A stretch of 64,000 nucleotides of DNA, taken from the NCBI GenBank assembly GCA_031417555.1, contig JANOVV010000044.1, positions 1 to 64,000 on the forward strand. The letters run 5' to 3'. Source of the DNA: JADKIH01 sp031417555. GTDB lineage: Bacteria > Bacteroidota > Bacteroidia > AKYH767-A > 2013-40CM-41-45. This document shows positions 8,001 to 17,387 of this stretch, piece by piece; position 1 is the first letter of the stretch, and every line of letters begins with the position of its first letter. The notes under the pieces were generated by a model. The model ran no database searches and was not told where the DNA came from. It saw nothing but the letters and a program-made list of their open reading frames with translations. The translations under genes were made by a program, and so were the position numbers.

Positions 8001-9052
8001 CACTCCCTCACCTCTACAACAACATCTTTCTTTGCTGTAAGCACCCCAACCGGTTTAGTAAATTCTTTAAGCCCTTCTTCATTTAACAAATCAATTACTG
8101 ATTCCTTTTTCTTTTCATCCACCGCTATCAATAATCCACCACTTGTTTGCGGATCACAAAGTGTTATAAAAGCGGGACCGTTAATTCCTGAAACTTTTTT
8201 TTCATAAGCATTCCAGTTGCGGTAGGTATTATCAGGAAAAATAAATTGATCGGTGTATTTTTCTATTTCTTCAATTTTAGGAACAGATTGGTAATCCAGT
8301 ATTGCAGACAAGCCGCTGCCTTCACACATTTCAATTAAATGTCCGAGAAGTCCGAAGCCTGTTACATCTGTCATTGCATTCACTCCATTAACCTTTGCAA
8401 GTTTTTCTCCTATGCTGTTTAATCTTGTCATTATTTCCACTGCGGCAGAAAGATCTTTTTCAGAAATCTTTTCCCGCTTCATTGCAGAAGCCATAATTCC
8501 GGTTCCCAATGGCTTCGTTAAAAATAAAATATCACCTTCTTTGGCTGTATTATTTTTTTTCAAATATTTTTTTTCAACAAAACCATTTACGACAAGTCCG
8601 AATACAGGTTCAGGAATATCGATGCTATGTCCGCCGGCTATTGGAATTCCTGCCTGTTCACAAATACTTTTAGCTCCTGCAATAATTTTCTGAGCTACTT
8701 CAACAGGCAACTTAGAAACAGGAAATCCAAGTATGGCTAATGCAAAAGCCGGCTTCCCTCCCATGGCATAAATATCACTCAATGCATTCGCTGCAGAAAT
8801 TCTACCAAAGTCAAATGGATCATCAACAATAGGAGTAAAAAAATCAGTCGTACTTAATAAATAATTATCCTTACCAAGATCCCAAACAGCAGCGTCGTCT
8901 TTTGTTTCATAACCTGCTATCAACGATGAAAACTCTTTCTGAATACCGCTGCCATTTAATATTTTTTCAAGTACAGCAGGTTCAATTTTACAACCACAGC
9001 CTGAGCCATGGGAGTATTGAGTCAATCTCAATTTTTCTTCAATCATTGTCAT
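8000..9052 (-). CDS. selD: Selenide, water dikinase (selenophosphate synthetase)
   Basis: The 350-residue enzyme makes selenophosphate from selenide and ATP, releasing AMP and phosphate; it is cytosolic. The glycine-rich N-terminus RLTQYSHGSGCGCKIEP carries the catalytic Cys19 and Lys22 (counterparts of E. coli Cys17 and Lys20), so it is the Cys form and not a selenocysteine form. Further AIRS-family features are DDAAVWDLG (metal-binding aspartates), STTDFFTPIVDDPFDFG, AGGHSID and VTGFGLLGHL. The start overlaps the end of the upstream mnmH gene by ATGA (9049-9052), which indicates translational coupling. The selenophosphate is therefore most likely used for tRNA 2-selenouridine; no selenocysteine machinery lies in the window. 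Confidence 0.95.
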   Translation of the reverse strand: MTMIEEKLRLTQYSHGSGCGCKIEPAVLEKILNGSGIQKEFSSLIAGYETKDDAAVWDLGKDNYLLSTTDFFTPIVDDPFDFGRISAANALSDIYAMGGKPAFALAILGFPVSKLPVEVAQKIIAGAKSICEQAGIPIAGGHSIDIPEPVFGLVVNGFVEKKYLKKNNTAKEGDILFLTKPLGTGIMASAMKREKISEKDLSAAVEIMTRLNSIGEKLAKVNGVNAMTDVTGFGLLGHLIEMCEGSGLSAILDYQSVPKIEEIEKYTDQFIFPDNTYRNWNAYEKKVSGINGPAFITLCDPQTSGGLLIAVDEKKKESVIDLLNEEGLKEFTKPVGVLTAKKDVVVEVRE

Positions 9053-10122
9053 GATACAATATTTTTATTCAATTTAGAAAATTCATTTACCAATCGGCTG
9101 GCAATAGTATCTATACTTTCATCATCATTTACTTCAACAGATATTCTTCCGGAAGAATTTCTTTCGCTCAAACTGTGCGAGTATGTTTTATCATAATAGT
9201 CAATCAGTACTTCAAGCCAATCTCCCATTCTATCCTGTTCAAGTGCATTAAGAGATTCTGTTAGTCGAAGCTGACCTAACCTTTTACGTAACTTAATAGT
9301 ACATTCAGCCAAATCACTTTTCGGAAATTCGCCATATTCGGCCAATATTCTTTCTTTCCTGAATTCGCGTGAACAACAGACTTCGATCAACGGGGCGTTT
9401 TGCAATTGTATAAAAATATCATCCGGAATTTTAACCTGACCGATGGAATGGCTTTCAGCTTCGAGCCAGACTTTTTTATTAGAATCTATTTTTCTCCAGG
9501 CACATCCAATCAGATTTTCATAAAATTCATTCGTAGGTTGCGGAGGCAAACCGAGCTGTCCGAAAGCAGAACCGCGATGATTTGCCAAACCTTCCAGATC
9601 AATTATCTGCTCGCCATTTTTTCTCATTGCTTTGAGAATATCTGTTTTACCGCTGCCTGTATGTCCGCCAAGAATTACTATTTCTTTTTCAATTTTAAAT
9701 TGATCGAGTATTAAATTACGAAACGATTTATATCCACCTTTTAATAAGATAACTTTAAAGCCGGCCATCGATAAAACCCAGGCCAAAATAGAACTCCTCA
9801 TTCCACCTCGCCAGCAATAAACCATCACTTCTTTCTTGCCGGTTAAATCATTTGCCTTTTCTATAAATTCATGAAAATGCGGACCAACCAATTTAAAACC
9901 TAAAGCGACAGCAGCTTCTCTGCCCTTTTTTTTATATTCAATACCAACTAAGTGCCGATGATCATTATTTAGAAGAGGAATATTAACAGCACCGGGAATA
10001 TGCGCATGATCGAATTCTTTTTCACTCCTTGCATCGAGAAGCAGTAATTTTTCTTCTTCGAATTTATTGAGGAAGTTTTCAATATCTAATGATTCCGGCA
10101 TTTTGTAAAGATAAAAATTCAA
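9049..10122 (-). CDS. mnmH: tRNA 2-selenouridine synthase
   Basis: A 357-residue enzyme (also called SelU/YbbB) that replaces sulfur by selenium at the wobble 2-thiouridine of tRNAs for Lys, Glu and Gln, using selenophosphate. The N-terminal rhodanese domain (about 15-125) carries the catalytic Cys103 in VMVYCWRGGMRS. The C-terminal P-loop domain has GGHTGSGKT at 152-160 and the L.GLANHRGSAFG element at about 170-182. It is the first gene of the selD pair. The Met at residue 8 (10101) is an alternative start; the longer form is kept because nothing in the sequence excludes it. Confidence 0.94.
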   Translation of the reverse strand: MNFYLYKMPESLDIENFLNKFEEEKLLLLDARSEKEFDHAHIPGAVNIPLLNNDHRHLVGIEYKKKGREAAVALGFKLVGPHFHEFIEKANDLTGKKEVMVYCWRGGMRSSILAWVLSMAGFKVILLKGGYKSFRNLILDQFKIEKEIVILGGHTGSGKTDILKAMRKNGEQIIDLEGLANHRGSAFGQLGLPPQPTNEFYENLIGCAWRKIDSNKKVWLEAESHSIGQVKIPDDIFIQLQNAPLIEVCCSREFRKERILAEYGEFPKSDLAECTIKLRKRLGQLRLTESLNALEQDRMGDWLEVLIDYYDKTYSHSLSERNSSGRISVEVNDDESIDTIASRLVNEFSKLNKNIVS

Positions 10123-10146
10123 TCAGGAAATTATCAAATTACTTCG

Positions 10147-10154
10147 TACTTTTG
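10147..10154 (+). promoter_or_regulatory. -7 box of trxB (TACTTTTG)
   Basis: An exact TAnnTTTG match 13 bases upstream of the trxB ATG in the 45-base gap between divergent mnmH and trxB. It implies a very short 5' leader. No -33 TTTG stands at standard distance. Confidence 0.5.
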
Positions 10155-10167
10155 CAAACGCAAAATT

Positions 10168-11103
10168 ATGGATTCACAAAACGAACATGTTAAATGCCTG
10201 ATCATTGGCTCAGGACCTGCAGGATATACTGCTGCAATCTATGCTGCACGTGCCGATCTTAAACCTGTAATGTATCAAGGACTGCAACCGGGTGGACAGC
10301 TTACCATTACAACGGAAGTTGAAAATTATCCCGGATATCCGAAAGGAACGATGGGACCGGAAATGATGGAAGATTTTAAAGCGCAGGCAGAAAGGTTTGG
10401 AACCGATATACGCTGGGGATATGCTTCTTCTGTCGATTTTACCGGACCTGTTCATAAGGTAACTATTGATGAAAATAAAATAATCACAGCCGATACTGTA
10501 ATAATTGCTACCGGCGCTTCAGCCAAATGGCTTGGACTTGAGTCAGAACAAAAATTCAATGGATTTGGAGTGTCTGCATGTGCAGTTTGTGACGGCTTTT
10601 TTTTCAGGGGACAAGATGTTGCCATTGTTGGAGCAGGCGATACTGCTGCTGAAGAAGCGACATATCTAGCGAAACTTTGCAAAAAAGTTTATATGATTGT
10701 TCGTAAAGATGAAATGCGTGCCAGTAAAGCTATGCAGCATCGTGTAGAGAACACAGCTAATATTGAAATTCTATGGAATACTTCAACGAAAGAAATTGTC
10801 GGTGATAAAACCGTAAACGGTGTAATCGTTGTGAATAATAAAACCGGTATTGAAAAAAAATTAGATGTTCAGGGATTTTTTGTTGCTATCGGGCATGAAC
10901 CAAATTCTGTCATCTTTAAGAACTGGTTGGAAATGGATGAAGTCGGATACATTAAAACAATTCCGGGATCGAGTAAAACGAATGTTAAAGGTGTTTTTGC
11001 GTCAGGCGATGTCGCTGATAAAATCTATCGGCAGGCAGTAACTGCTGCAGGAACAGGTTGCATGGCGGCTATGGATGCTGAAAGGTACCTGGCACATAAA
11101 TGA
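10168..11103 (+). CDS. trxB: Thioredoxin-disulfide reductase
   Basis: A 311-residue low-molecular-weight thioredoxin reductase that passes electrons from NADPH via FAD to thioredoxin in the cytosol. It shows the FAD-binding GSGPAGYTAA at 14-23, PGGQLT near 41, ENYPG, the redox motif CAVC (Cys138, Cys141) followed by DG, the NADPH-binding GAGDTAAEEA at about 155, and the C-terminal FASGDVADK...RQAVTAAGTGC. Length and domain order are normal. It is divergent from mnmH and ends in a palindrome shared with the convergent subtilase gene. Confidence 0.96.
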   Translation: MDSQNEHVKCLIIGSGPAGYTAAIYAARADLKPVMYQGLQPGGQLTITTEVENYPGYPKGTMGPEMMEDFKAQAERFGTDIRWGYASSVDFTGPVHKVTIDENKIITADTVIIATGASAKWLGLESEQKFNGFGVSACAVCDGFFFRGQDVAIVGAGDTAAEEATYLAKLCKKVYMIVRKDEMRASKAMQHRVENTANIEILWNTSTKEIVGDKTVNGVIVVNNKTGIEKKLDVQGFFVAIGHEPNSVIFKNWLEMDEVGYIKTIPGSSKTNVKGVFASGDVADKIYRQAVTAAGTGCMAAMDAERYLAHK

Positions 11104-11135
11104 TTAAATATTGAAAATTAATTTTCAATATTTAA
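11104..11135. terminator. Perfect 32-bp palindrome, bidirectional terminator
   Basis: TTAAATATTGAAAATT at 11104-11119 is followed by its exact reverse complement. The palindrome starts immediately after the trxB stop and includes the stop codon of the convergent subtilase gene (11125-11127). An AT-only stem with flanking A/T runs on both strands fits a bidirectional terminator for both genes. Confidence 0.65.
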
Positions 11136-12765
11136 CAACTTTTCTAACTATGCTTCCTTCTGTTGTTGAAAGTCGGATAAAATAAAATCCATTTTTCAAA
11201 TTTTGGTCATTGATAATCGTATATGCATTTACAGACCTTGCTGATGCATTTTCTATTTTACTACTTATAATTTGTCCAACGGCATTAATCATTTCCAAGC
11301 GGATAGTTTGAGATGATTTAGAAAAAAATCTCACGTTCAGATTTTCAGAAAAAGGATTCGGATAAACACCAATTACTTCATCTTGCGATGGAACTGAACC
11401 GGTTGATAAAATATAACTTGCTAATCGAAAATCAGGAATACCATAACCTAATGTATCGTTTGGATTAAGATAATAATTCGCACTCTTCTCAATAGCACTT
11501 TTAATTTGCATTGCATTCAGAGATGGAAACTCCTGCCATAAACAAGTTGCGGCTCCGGCCAAAATAGGACAAGCAAAAGAAGTTCCGCTTCCTGTTGAAA
11601 TTCCTCCGCCTGCATTCGCAAGTGTACAAGCCACTCCTCTTGCTGCCAAATTAGGTTTAACAGCACCATCGGAAGCCGGCCCCCAGCTGCTGAAAGAAAC
11701 ATGATTTCCATTGGCATAAACAGCAGCAATACTAAGAACACTATCACCATCCGAAGGAGCACTTATATAATGCCATGAATTATTTCCTGAATTACCTGCA
11801 CTGGTAATTACTAATATTCCTTTTGAAACCGCTATATCGGCAGCAATACTTGAAGGACAATGATCGCCATCCATATCTAAATAGCTATGATTAGATGCGG
11901 GATCATCAAATTCAGTGTAGCCAAGGGAAGAAGATATTACATCAGCACCAGCGCTATCGGCATATTCTGCAGCCGCTTCCCAATTATACTCTTCAATTAT
12001 ATTTTCAGTGAAAACATCTTCTGTACGAAGTAAAAGAAAAGCAGCATCAGGTGCAGTGCCTACTAGTTGCCCGGGAACATTCCCTGCAATAGTGCTTAAT
12101 ACAGACATTCCGTGATCATTGTCTTCATAAACCTGAGAATCGCCGGTAACAAAATCCCATGTAGCAATAATATTATCTAGAATTCTTATATTATCAAAAG
12201 CCGGAAGTTGATCAACAGAATAAAAACCTGCATCAAGAATGGCTATGAGCATACCATTTCCGGTATATCCTTGTTCGTGCAAATACTCACCATTCATCTG
12301 GTGAATCTGATCGTAAGAATCTCCGTAATCAAAACTATTTATTCTGAATTGTGAGTTTACATTTAAGGAAGGATCTACGAAAAGTTCCTTTGACTGCCCT
12401 GCAAAATTCTGAATAAAAATAATTTTTGCAGATTTAACAAATGGCAATGATAAAACAGATGACAAAACCAAAGAATCACATTCAATGGAAATTCCATTCA
12501 ACCATTTACTACGTGTAAACACAAAAGCGCCTTTAGAAATAACCGAATTAATATAGTTTGAATTGACAGGCAAATCCTGTTCAACAACAGGAATATTTTG
12601 TGCCGCTCGCCGGGCTATGGCACGGGGTGAAAGAAACGATGAAGGATCATTTACAGAAAATGAACTACCATTTTTATCCTTGAACTGAATAAAATATTTA
12701 TTCTTCGCAGGCTGTGATAAGGCAAGCAAAGGAATTAAAAAGAAAATGAGAATATATCTAATCAT
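11125..12765 (-). CDS. Secreted subtilisin-like serine protease (S8) with T9SS sorting domain
   Basis: A 546-residue preproenzyme: signal peptide 1-18 (ILIFFLIPLLALSQP); a propeptide-like region to about 140 (KYFIQFKDK..., with PRAIARR typical of the Bacteroidota subtilase propeptide); catalytic domain about 165-455 with Asp178 in AILDAGF, His218 in DNDHGMSVLS, oxyanion Asn325 in SAGNSG and Ser396 in GTSFACP; then a T9SS sorting domain from about 470 (VIGVYPNPFSENLNVRF) to the end. All four key residues are present, so it should be an active extracellular or surface protease. Its stop lies inside a palindrome shared with trxB. It starts one base after the stop of the lipoprotein gene upstream and is probably co-transcribed with it. 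Confidence 0.9.
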   Translation of the reverse strand: MIRYILIFFLIPLLALSQPAKNKYFIQFKDKNGSSFSVNDPSSFLSPRAIARRAAQNIPVVEQDLPVNSNYINSVISKGAFVFTRSKWLNGISIECDSLVLSSVLSLPFVKSAKIIFIQNFAGQSKELFVDPSLNVNSQFRINSFDYGDSYDQIHQMNGEYLHEQGYTGNGMLIAILDAGFYSVDQLPAFDNIRILDNIIATWDFVTGDSQVYEDNDHGMSVLSTIAGNVPGQLVGTAPDAAFLLLRTEDVFTENIIEEYNWEAAAEYADSAGADVISSSLGYTEFDDPASNHSYLDMDGDHCPSSIAADIAVSKGILVITSAGNSGNNSWHYISAPSDGDSVLSIAAVYANGNHVSFSSWGPASDGAVKPNLAARGVACTLANAGGGISTGSGTSFACPILAGAATCLWQEFPSLNAMQIKSAIEKSANYYLNPNDTLGYGIPDFRLASYILSTGSVPSQDEVIGVYPNPFSENLNVRFFSKSSQTIRLEMINAVGQIISSKIENASARSVNAYTIINDQNLKNGFYFIRLSTTEGSIVRKVVKY

Positions 12766-12766
12766 A

Positions 12767-13489
12767 TCAGTGCTTGTAATCGGTTATACTTAACTTATAT
12801 TCAAGGCCATTTAAAATAATTGTTCCATTCATGGTATTCTTAGTGTTTACACTGTCAATCTGTTTGAATAACAATCCTGCATGAGTACCATAAATCTCTT
12901 TTTTATAAATCTTGTTAATCCTAGAGAGAAAATCATTTTGTATTACAGTAATAGTTGAATCAAAAGACATATTATTATATTGACGTGGCTGGTACAATTG
13001 ATCATAACTGTAATCTTCTTTCGGGAAAAAATTGAAAGCATTTCCTTCCCAAATCGATTCTGAAGTTATTGGAAATTTAAGTCGGACAAAACGAATGTTA
13101 TCCTCCACCCTCTGAACCGAATATGGAGTAATATTTGCAGTCCATAGATTCATAAATGTCCAAGGAAGGCTATCGTTGACTCTTCTGTAACGCAAAATTA
13201 TATTTGCTTTTTTATTTTCACCGTCGAAAAAGGAACTATCTATTTCTTCACGAACGTAGAAATGAAATGCTCCAATTGCTGTATCAACTTCTCCTGCATC
13301 ATCGCTGTCGTAATGAACAATAGAATCTACTTCATATTCAACCCAGAAACCTTTTTCAACAGGAAAAAAACTCAAATCCTGCGACTGATCCGCAACTAAT
13401 AATTCTCTTTGCTTACAAGAGTATGATAAAAACAATACTCCGCAAACCAGAAATGAAAGTGCTGATTTACGGCTGAGTGATTGAATCAT
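12767..13489 (-). CDS. Hypothetical lipoprotein upstream of the subtilase
   Basis: The 240-residue product has a lipoprotein signal (SFLVCGVLFLSYSC, Cys26). The mature part is a beta-rich domain (FFPVEKGFWVEYEVDSIVHYD..., later IRFVRLKFPITSESIWEGNAFN) of a kind frequent in Bacteroidota lipoproteins that have no known function. One base separates it from the subtilase gene, so both are probably made together; a role as partner or inhibitor is possible but not shown. The gene in front (13788) is divergent across a 298-base AT-rich gap. Confidence 0.65.
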   Translation of the reverse strand: MIQSLSRKSALSFLVCGVLFLSYSCKQRELLVADQSQDLSFFPVEKGFWVEYEVDSIVHYDSDDAGEVDTAIGAFHFYVREEIDSSFFDGENKKANIILRYRRVNDSLPWTFMNLWTANITPYSVQRVEDNIRFVRLKFPITSESIWEGNAFNFFPKEDYSYDQLYQPRQYNNMSFDSTITVIQNDFLSRINKIYKKEIYGTHAGLLFKQIDSVNTKNTMNGTIILNGLEYKLSITDYKH

Positions 13490-13787
13490 ATAATTTTAAA
13501 CTGTTCACTATTTAGGTTTGGAAAATTGTTACAATTTAACGAAATATTTCTTTAAAAATAAATTTCTTTTACTTTTTTACAACCATATGACGTTAGAAAT
13601 GAGGTTATTTGATTCATATATGGGTTTTAATGAACTCTCAACTATTCTTTTTGAATAAAACCAATACAATGGATTCATTTCAACTCGAATTAAAAACTTA
13701 GAGTAATTAAAAATTAAGCATTAAATTTTTCTAAATAAGACCCGTTCAATGCAAAGAAGTAATTACTTTAGCACCTAATTTAATAAA

Positions 13788-14438
13788 ATGAATCGCTTAA
13801 TTCTTATTGCATTTTGCATTTTTGGACTGAATTCTTCAGCTCAAATTCTCGACGATAATCATTTGGTTCAGTTTTCCGGCGTCATTGTCACCTTCGACAG
13901 CTTACAGCCAATTCCTTTTTCGAGCATTATGATTAAAAATTCTAATCGCGGAACAGTAAGTGATTATTATGGCTTTTTCTCATTCGTTGCGAAGATGAAA
14001 GATACTATAGAGTTCGCCGCTCTGGGGTTTAAAAAAGCTATATTCGTAATTCCCGATACGCTTACCGATCAGCGTTGTTCAATGATACAGATTCTGAAAC
14101 AAGATACAATTCTTTTAAAAGAAGTCATGATTTTTCCATGGCCGACGAAAGAACAATTTAAAGAAGCCTTTCTCCATTTACGAATTCCCGATGATGATTT
14201 AACAAGGGCAGAAAGAAATCTCGACCCTAATCAATTAAGTTATCTTGCTGCCGCTTTGCCCATGGATGGAAGTATGAATTTCAAAAACTATATTGATCAA
14301 CGTACTACAGAATTATATTATTCGGGTCAACTTCGTCCTAATACACTACTTGATCCAATTAAATGGGCAAAGTTTATTCAAATGTGGCAGAACGGCGCTT
14401 TTAAAAAGAAGGATTCTAAATACAAAGACGAAAAATAA
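13788..14438 (+). CDS. Secreted CarboxypepD_reg-like protein
   Basis: A 216-residue protein with a signal peptide (LILIAFCIFGLNSSAQ, 1-18). Residues 28-105 form a CarboxypepD_reg-like beta-sandwich: VQFSGVIVTFDSLQPIPFS, then NSNRGTVSDYYGFFSF and IEFAALGFKKA, the classic 'variant plus G.VSD..G.F.F' pattern. The C-terminal 110 residues are charged and helical with no named domain (FPWPTKEQFKEAFL..., DPNQLSYLAAALPMDG...). It ends 9 bases before a TonB-dependent receptor gene and is probably in the same operon. The role is likely structural, at the periplasmic side of the outer membrane. Confidence 0.75.
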   Translation: MNRLILIAFCIFGLNSSAQILDDNHLVQFSGVIVTFDSLQPIPFSSIMIKNSNRGTVSDYYGFFSFVAKMKDTIEFAALGFKKAIFVIPDTLTDQRCSMIQILKQDTILLKEVMIFPWPTKEQFKEAFLHLRIPDDDLTRAERNLDPNQLSYLAAALPMDGSMNFKNYIDQRTTELYYSGQLRPNTLLDPIKWAKFIQMWQNGAFKKKDSKYKDEK

Positions 14439-14447
14439 TAGCAGACT

Positions 14448-16958
14448 ATGCTGATTAAACGCTTTGTTGTTTTTCTGTTTTCTCTTTTTTTATTTCTAAA
14501 CGGATTCGCCCAAAATGCAACCATTTACGGAACAATTTCAGATTATTTTAATCATCCGCTTTTTGGTGCTTCCGTTTCTGTTTTTGGAAAACCCATAGGC
14601 ACCACGACCGATGAAGATGGTAAATATTCTCTCGATATTCCTGTTAATATTAGTCTGAAAATTATAATCTCTTTCACCGGACTTAGTTCCGACAGTATTA
14701 TTGTAAAATTATCGGAAGGAGAAAGAAGAATACTATCAAAAAGTCTGAAAGAAAATATTTTTCAGATGCGTGATGTAACTATCGAAGACCGATCATTCAA
14801 AAGTGAAAATATTAAAACACTTAATCCTAAAGTCGTAAGGTATTTGCCTACCCCCAATCAAAGTGTTGAAGATCTTTTAAAAACTATGCCGGGCGTTTCT
14901 TCTGCCAATGAATTAAGCTCTACCTATTCTGTCCGTGGCGGAAACTATGATGAAAATTTAGTTTACATAAATGACTTTGAAGTGTATCGTCCATTGCTCA
15001 TTCGCTCCGGTCAGCAAGAGGGGTTGAGTGTAATTAATCCTGACATGGTAGAAGGAATTAATTTTTCAGCAGGAGGATTTGATGCCATATATGGTGATAA
15101 GCTTTCTTCCGTTTTGGATATTAAATACAGAAAACCAAAAACATTTGCAGGTTCAATAAGTGCAAGCTTACTCGGTGCTTCCATTGAAATAGAGGATCGC
15201 ACTAAAAATCAAAAAATTTATTACATGCTTGGACTTAGACAAAAGTCTAATAAATATCTTTTAAATACTTTTGAAACAAAAGGAGAATACAATCCTTCAT
15301 TTACCGACATTCAATTATTAACAGGCTATGATTTCAATGAAAAATTTAGTCTTGAAATTTTTAGTAACTATTCCAGAAATCGGTACAATCTTGTACCGGA
15401 ATCCAGAGAAACAAATTTCGGAACAATAAATGATGCCAAAAGATTTACAGTTTATTTCGAAGGGCAGGAAGCAGATCGATATGAAACCACGACAGGTGCG
15501 CTTTCTTTTAATTATCGCCCGAAGCAAACATTAAAACTTAAATTCATTACAAGTATTTACGGCACGAATGAAGAAGAAAACTTTGACATCCTTGGCCAGT
15601 ATTTTCTTGATCAGCTGGAAGCCGATTTAGGAAAAGCGAGTTTCGGTGATGTTGCTTTTAATCTTGGAGTAGGTTCTTTTTTAAATCATGCAAGGAACCG
15701 GCTTCAGGGAAAAGTTTATAGTGCTGAACATAAAGGAGAACTTATCGGAGAACGTACCTTGTTTCAATGGGGTATTAAAGCACAACATGAGAAAATTGAG
15801 GATCGTTTACACGAATGGTATTACAATGATTCTTCAGGATTTTCTATTCCATCATACAGGGATTCTATCAATCCGCAAATAGTACTAAACGATGTTGTGA
15901 TTAGTAAAAACACAATATCCTCCGATCGTTTTTCCGGCTACATACAAAATACGTGGCAGTTAACAGATACAAACAAACTGATTTTGACAACCGGCATCCG
16001 CGCGAATTATTGGAATCTAAACAAACAAATTGTTGTTAGTCCGCGTGCTTCACTAACCTTCAAACCTTCCTGGAACCGCCAGTTAATTTTTCGAACAGCC
16101 GGTGGCTTTTACTATCAGCCTCCCTTCTACCGGGAGCTTCGTGATTTAGACGGAAAAATTTATTTGAATACAAAGGCTCAAAAATCTATTCATGCCGTTA
16201 TTGGAGGCGACTATCTTTTTCTTGCATTAGGTAGAGAATTTAAATTAACAACTGAAATATTTTATAAATTTCTGGAAGAATTGATTCCCTATAAGGTCAA
16301 TGATATTCGGATTCGATATTTACCCAATTTTACTTCTAAAGGTTATGCAAGAGGAATTGATTTTCGGTTATTCGGTGATTTTGTTCCCGGTGCTGAATCT
16401 TGGGTAAGTTTATCCTTTCTTCAGACTGAAGAAGACATTAAAAATGATTTTTACTACCGATATTTTAACGAAGAAGGAGAAGAAATTATTTCCGGATATA
16501 CATTCGACAAAGTCGTAAAAGACAGCATTCGTGTTGAGCCCGGGTATATTCCAAGACCGGCTGATCAGCGTGTCAATTTCGGACTTTTCTTTCAGGATTT
16601 TCTTCCGAAAGCTCCTACTTATAAAATGCAACTGACGATGTTATTCGGTACATCATTACCGTTTGGTCCTCCGGGGAAAGACAGGTATAAAGATGAACTT
16701 CGTTCACCTACCTATCGCCGTGTTGATATAGGATTTTCAAAACAATTAATTGGAGAAGATGTAAAGAAAAAACCAACGAGTAAGTTTTTCCGAAATGTAG
16801 AATCATTATGGATAGGTCTGGAAGTTTTCAATCTTTTACAAGTGAGTAATGTTGCATCCTATACCTGGATAACGGATGTTTCCAATGCACGGAAATATGC
16901 TGTACCCAATTATTTGACGGCACGACAACTTAATTTAAGAATAAGTGCAAAATTTTAA
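14448..16958 (+). CDS. TonB-dependent outer-membrane receptor with N-terminal CarboxypepD_reg domain
   Basis: A 836-residue outer-membrane transporter energised by TonB-ExbBD. Signal peptide 1-21 (FSLFLFLNGFAQ); CarboxypepD_reg domain about 24-105 (ATIYGTISDYFNHPLFGASV...TTDEDGKYSLDI); plug domain about 135-240 with QSVEDLLKTMPGVSS, YSVRGGNYDENLVYINDFEV and GFDAIYGDKLSSVLDI; then the barrel, ending with the strand LTARQLNLRISAKF whose final residue is aromatic. The 'MPGVSSANELSSTYSVRGG' type of plug is usual for the non-SusC Bacteroidota receptors. No SusD partner is nearby. The substrate is unknown. It follows a small CarboxypepD_reg protein by 9 bases. Confidence 0.9.
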   Translation: MLIKRFVVFLFSLFLFLNGFAQNATIYGTISDYFNHPLFGASVSVFGKPIGTTTDEDGKYSLDIPVNISLKIIISFTGLSSDSIIVKLSEGERRILSKSLKENIFQMRDVTIEDRSFKSENIKTLNPKVVRYLPTPNQSVEDLLKTMPGVSSANELSSTYSVRGGNYDENLVYINDFEVYRPLLIRSGQQEGLSVINPDMVEGINFSAGGFDAIYGDKLSSVLDIKYRKPKTFAGSISASLLGASIEIEDRTKNQKIYYMLGLRQKSNKYLLNTFETKGEYNPSFTDIQLLTGYDFNEKFSLEIFSNYSRNRYNLVPESRETNFGTINDAKRFTVYFEGQEADRYETTTGALSFNYRPKQTLKLKFITSIYGTNEEENFDILGQYFLDQLEADLGKASFGDVAFNLGVGSFLNHARNRLQGKVYSAEHKGELIGERTLFQWGIKAQHEKIEDRLHEWYYNDSSGFSIPSYRDSINPQIVLNDVVISKNTISSDRFSGYIQNTWQLTDTNKLILTTGIRANYWNLNKQIVVSPRASLTFKPSWNRQLIFRTAGGFYYQPPFYRELRDLDGKIYLNTKAQKSIHAVIGGDYLFLALGREFKLTTEIFYKFLEELIPYKVNDIRIRYLPNFTSKGYARGIDFRLFGDFVPGAESWVSLSFLQTEEDIKNDFYYRYFNEEGEEIISGYTFDKVVKDSIRVEPGYIPRPADQRVNFGLFFQDFLPKAPTYKMQLTMLFGTSLPFGPPGKDRYKDELRSPTYRRVDIGFSKQLIGEDVKKKPTSKFFRNVESLWIGLEVFNLLQVSNVASYTWITDVSNARKYAVPNYLTARQLNLRISAKF

Positions 16959-17006
16959 ATTTGTAAGAATGATTTATAGAAAAAGAAATTAGTTAATAAT
17001 CAACAA

Positions 17007-17387
17007 ATGAAAAAATTTATCTTTTTACTTTTCCTTTTACCTTTAAATTTATTTTCGCAACAAATTATATTTTGTGAGTCGGTCGATCAATCAGGCAACC
17101 CTAAATATGCGAGTAAAGAATTTACAATAGGCGAAGATGGAGGTTTTATAAAAATATTAATTAAATCAAATAAAGAAATCGGATCTAGCTCTATCATTTT
17201 TGATGTTTATAAAGTAAATGATGAAAAAGAACTTTTTAATAATACGGTAAGAATGGAAATACAGCCTGCTGTAACCTGGTTTTATAAAGAGATAACCTTT
17301 TTCAAAAGTGGTATTTACCGGATATATGTTTATGATGAGAAAGACAAATTAATTGGTTTAGGAGATGTAAAAATCAACCTGCGTTGA
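17007..17387 (+). CDS. Small secreted hypothetical protein
   Basis: A 126-residue protein with a clear signal peptide (KFIFLLFLLPLNLFSQ, 1-17) and a single beta-rich domain (IIFCESVDQSGNPKYASKEF, then GFIKILIKSNKEIGSSSIIFD, ending IRIYVYDEKDKLIGLGDVKI). The pattern resembles small periplasmic immunoglobulin-like folds, but no family is recognised. It follows the receptor gene by 48 bases and may belong to its operon. Its stop directly abuts the stop of the convergent dehydrogenase gene. Confidence 0.6.
   Translation: MKKFIFLLFLLPLNLFSQQIIFCESVDQSGNPKYASKEFTIGEDGGFIKILIKSNKEIGSSSIIFDVYKVNDEKELFNNTVRMEIQPAVTWFYKEITFFKSGIYRIYVYDEKDKLIGLGDVKINLR

Noticed and set aside
8990..9010. Selenocysteine form of SelD
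   Set aside because: The catalytic position is a plain Cys codon in GSGCGCK; no in-frame TGA and no SelA/SelB genes are visible.
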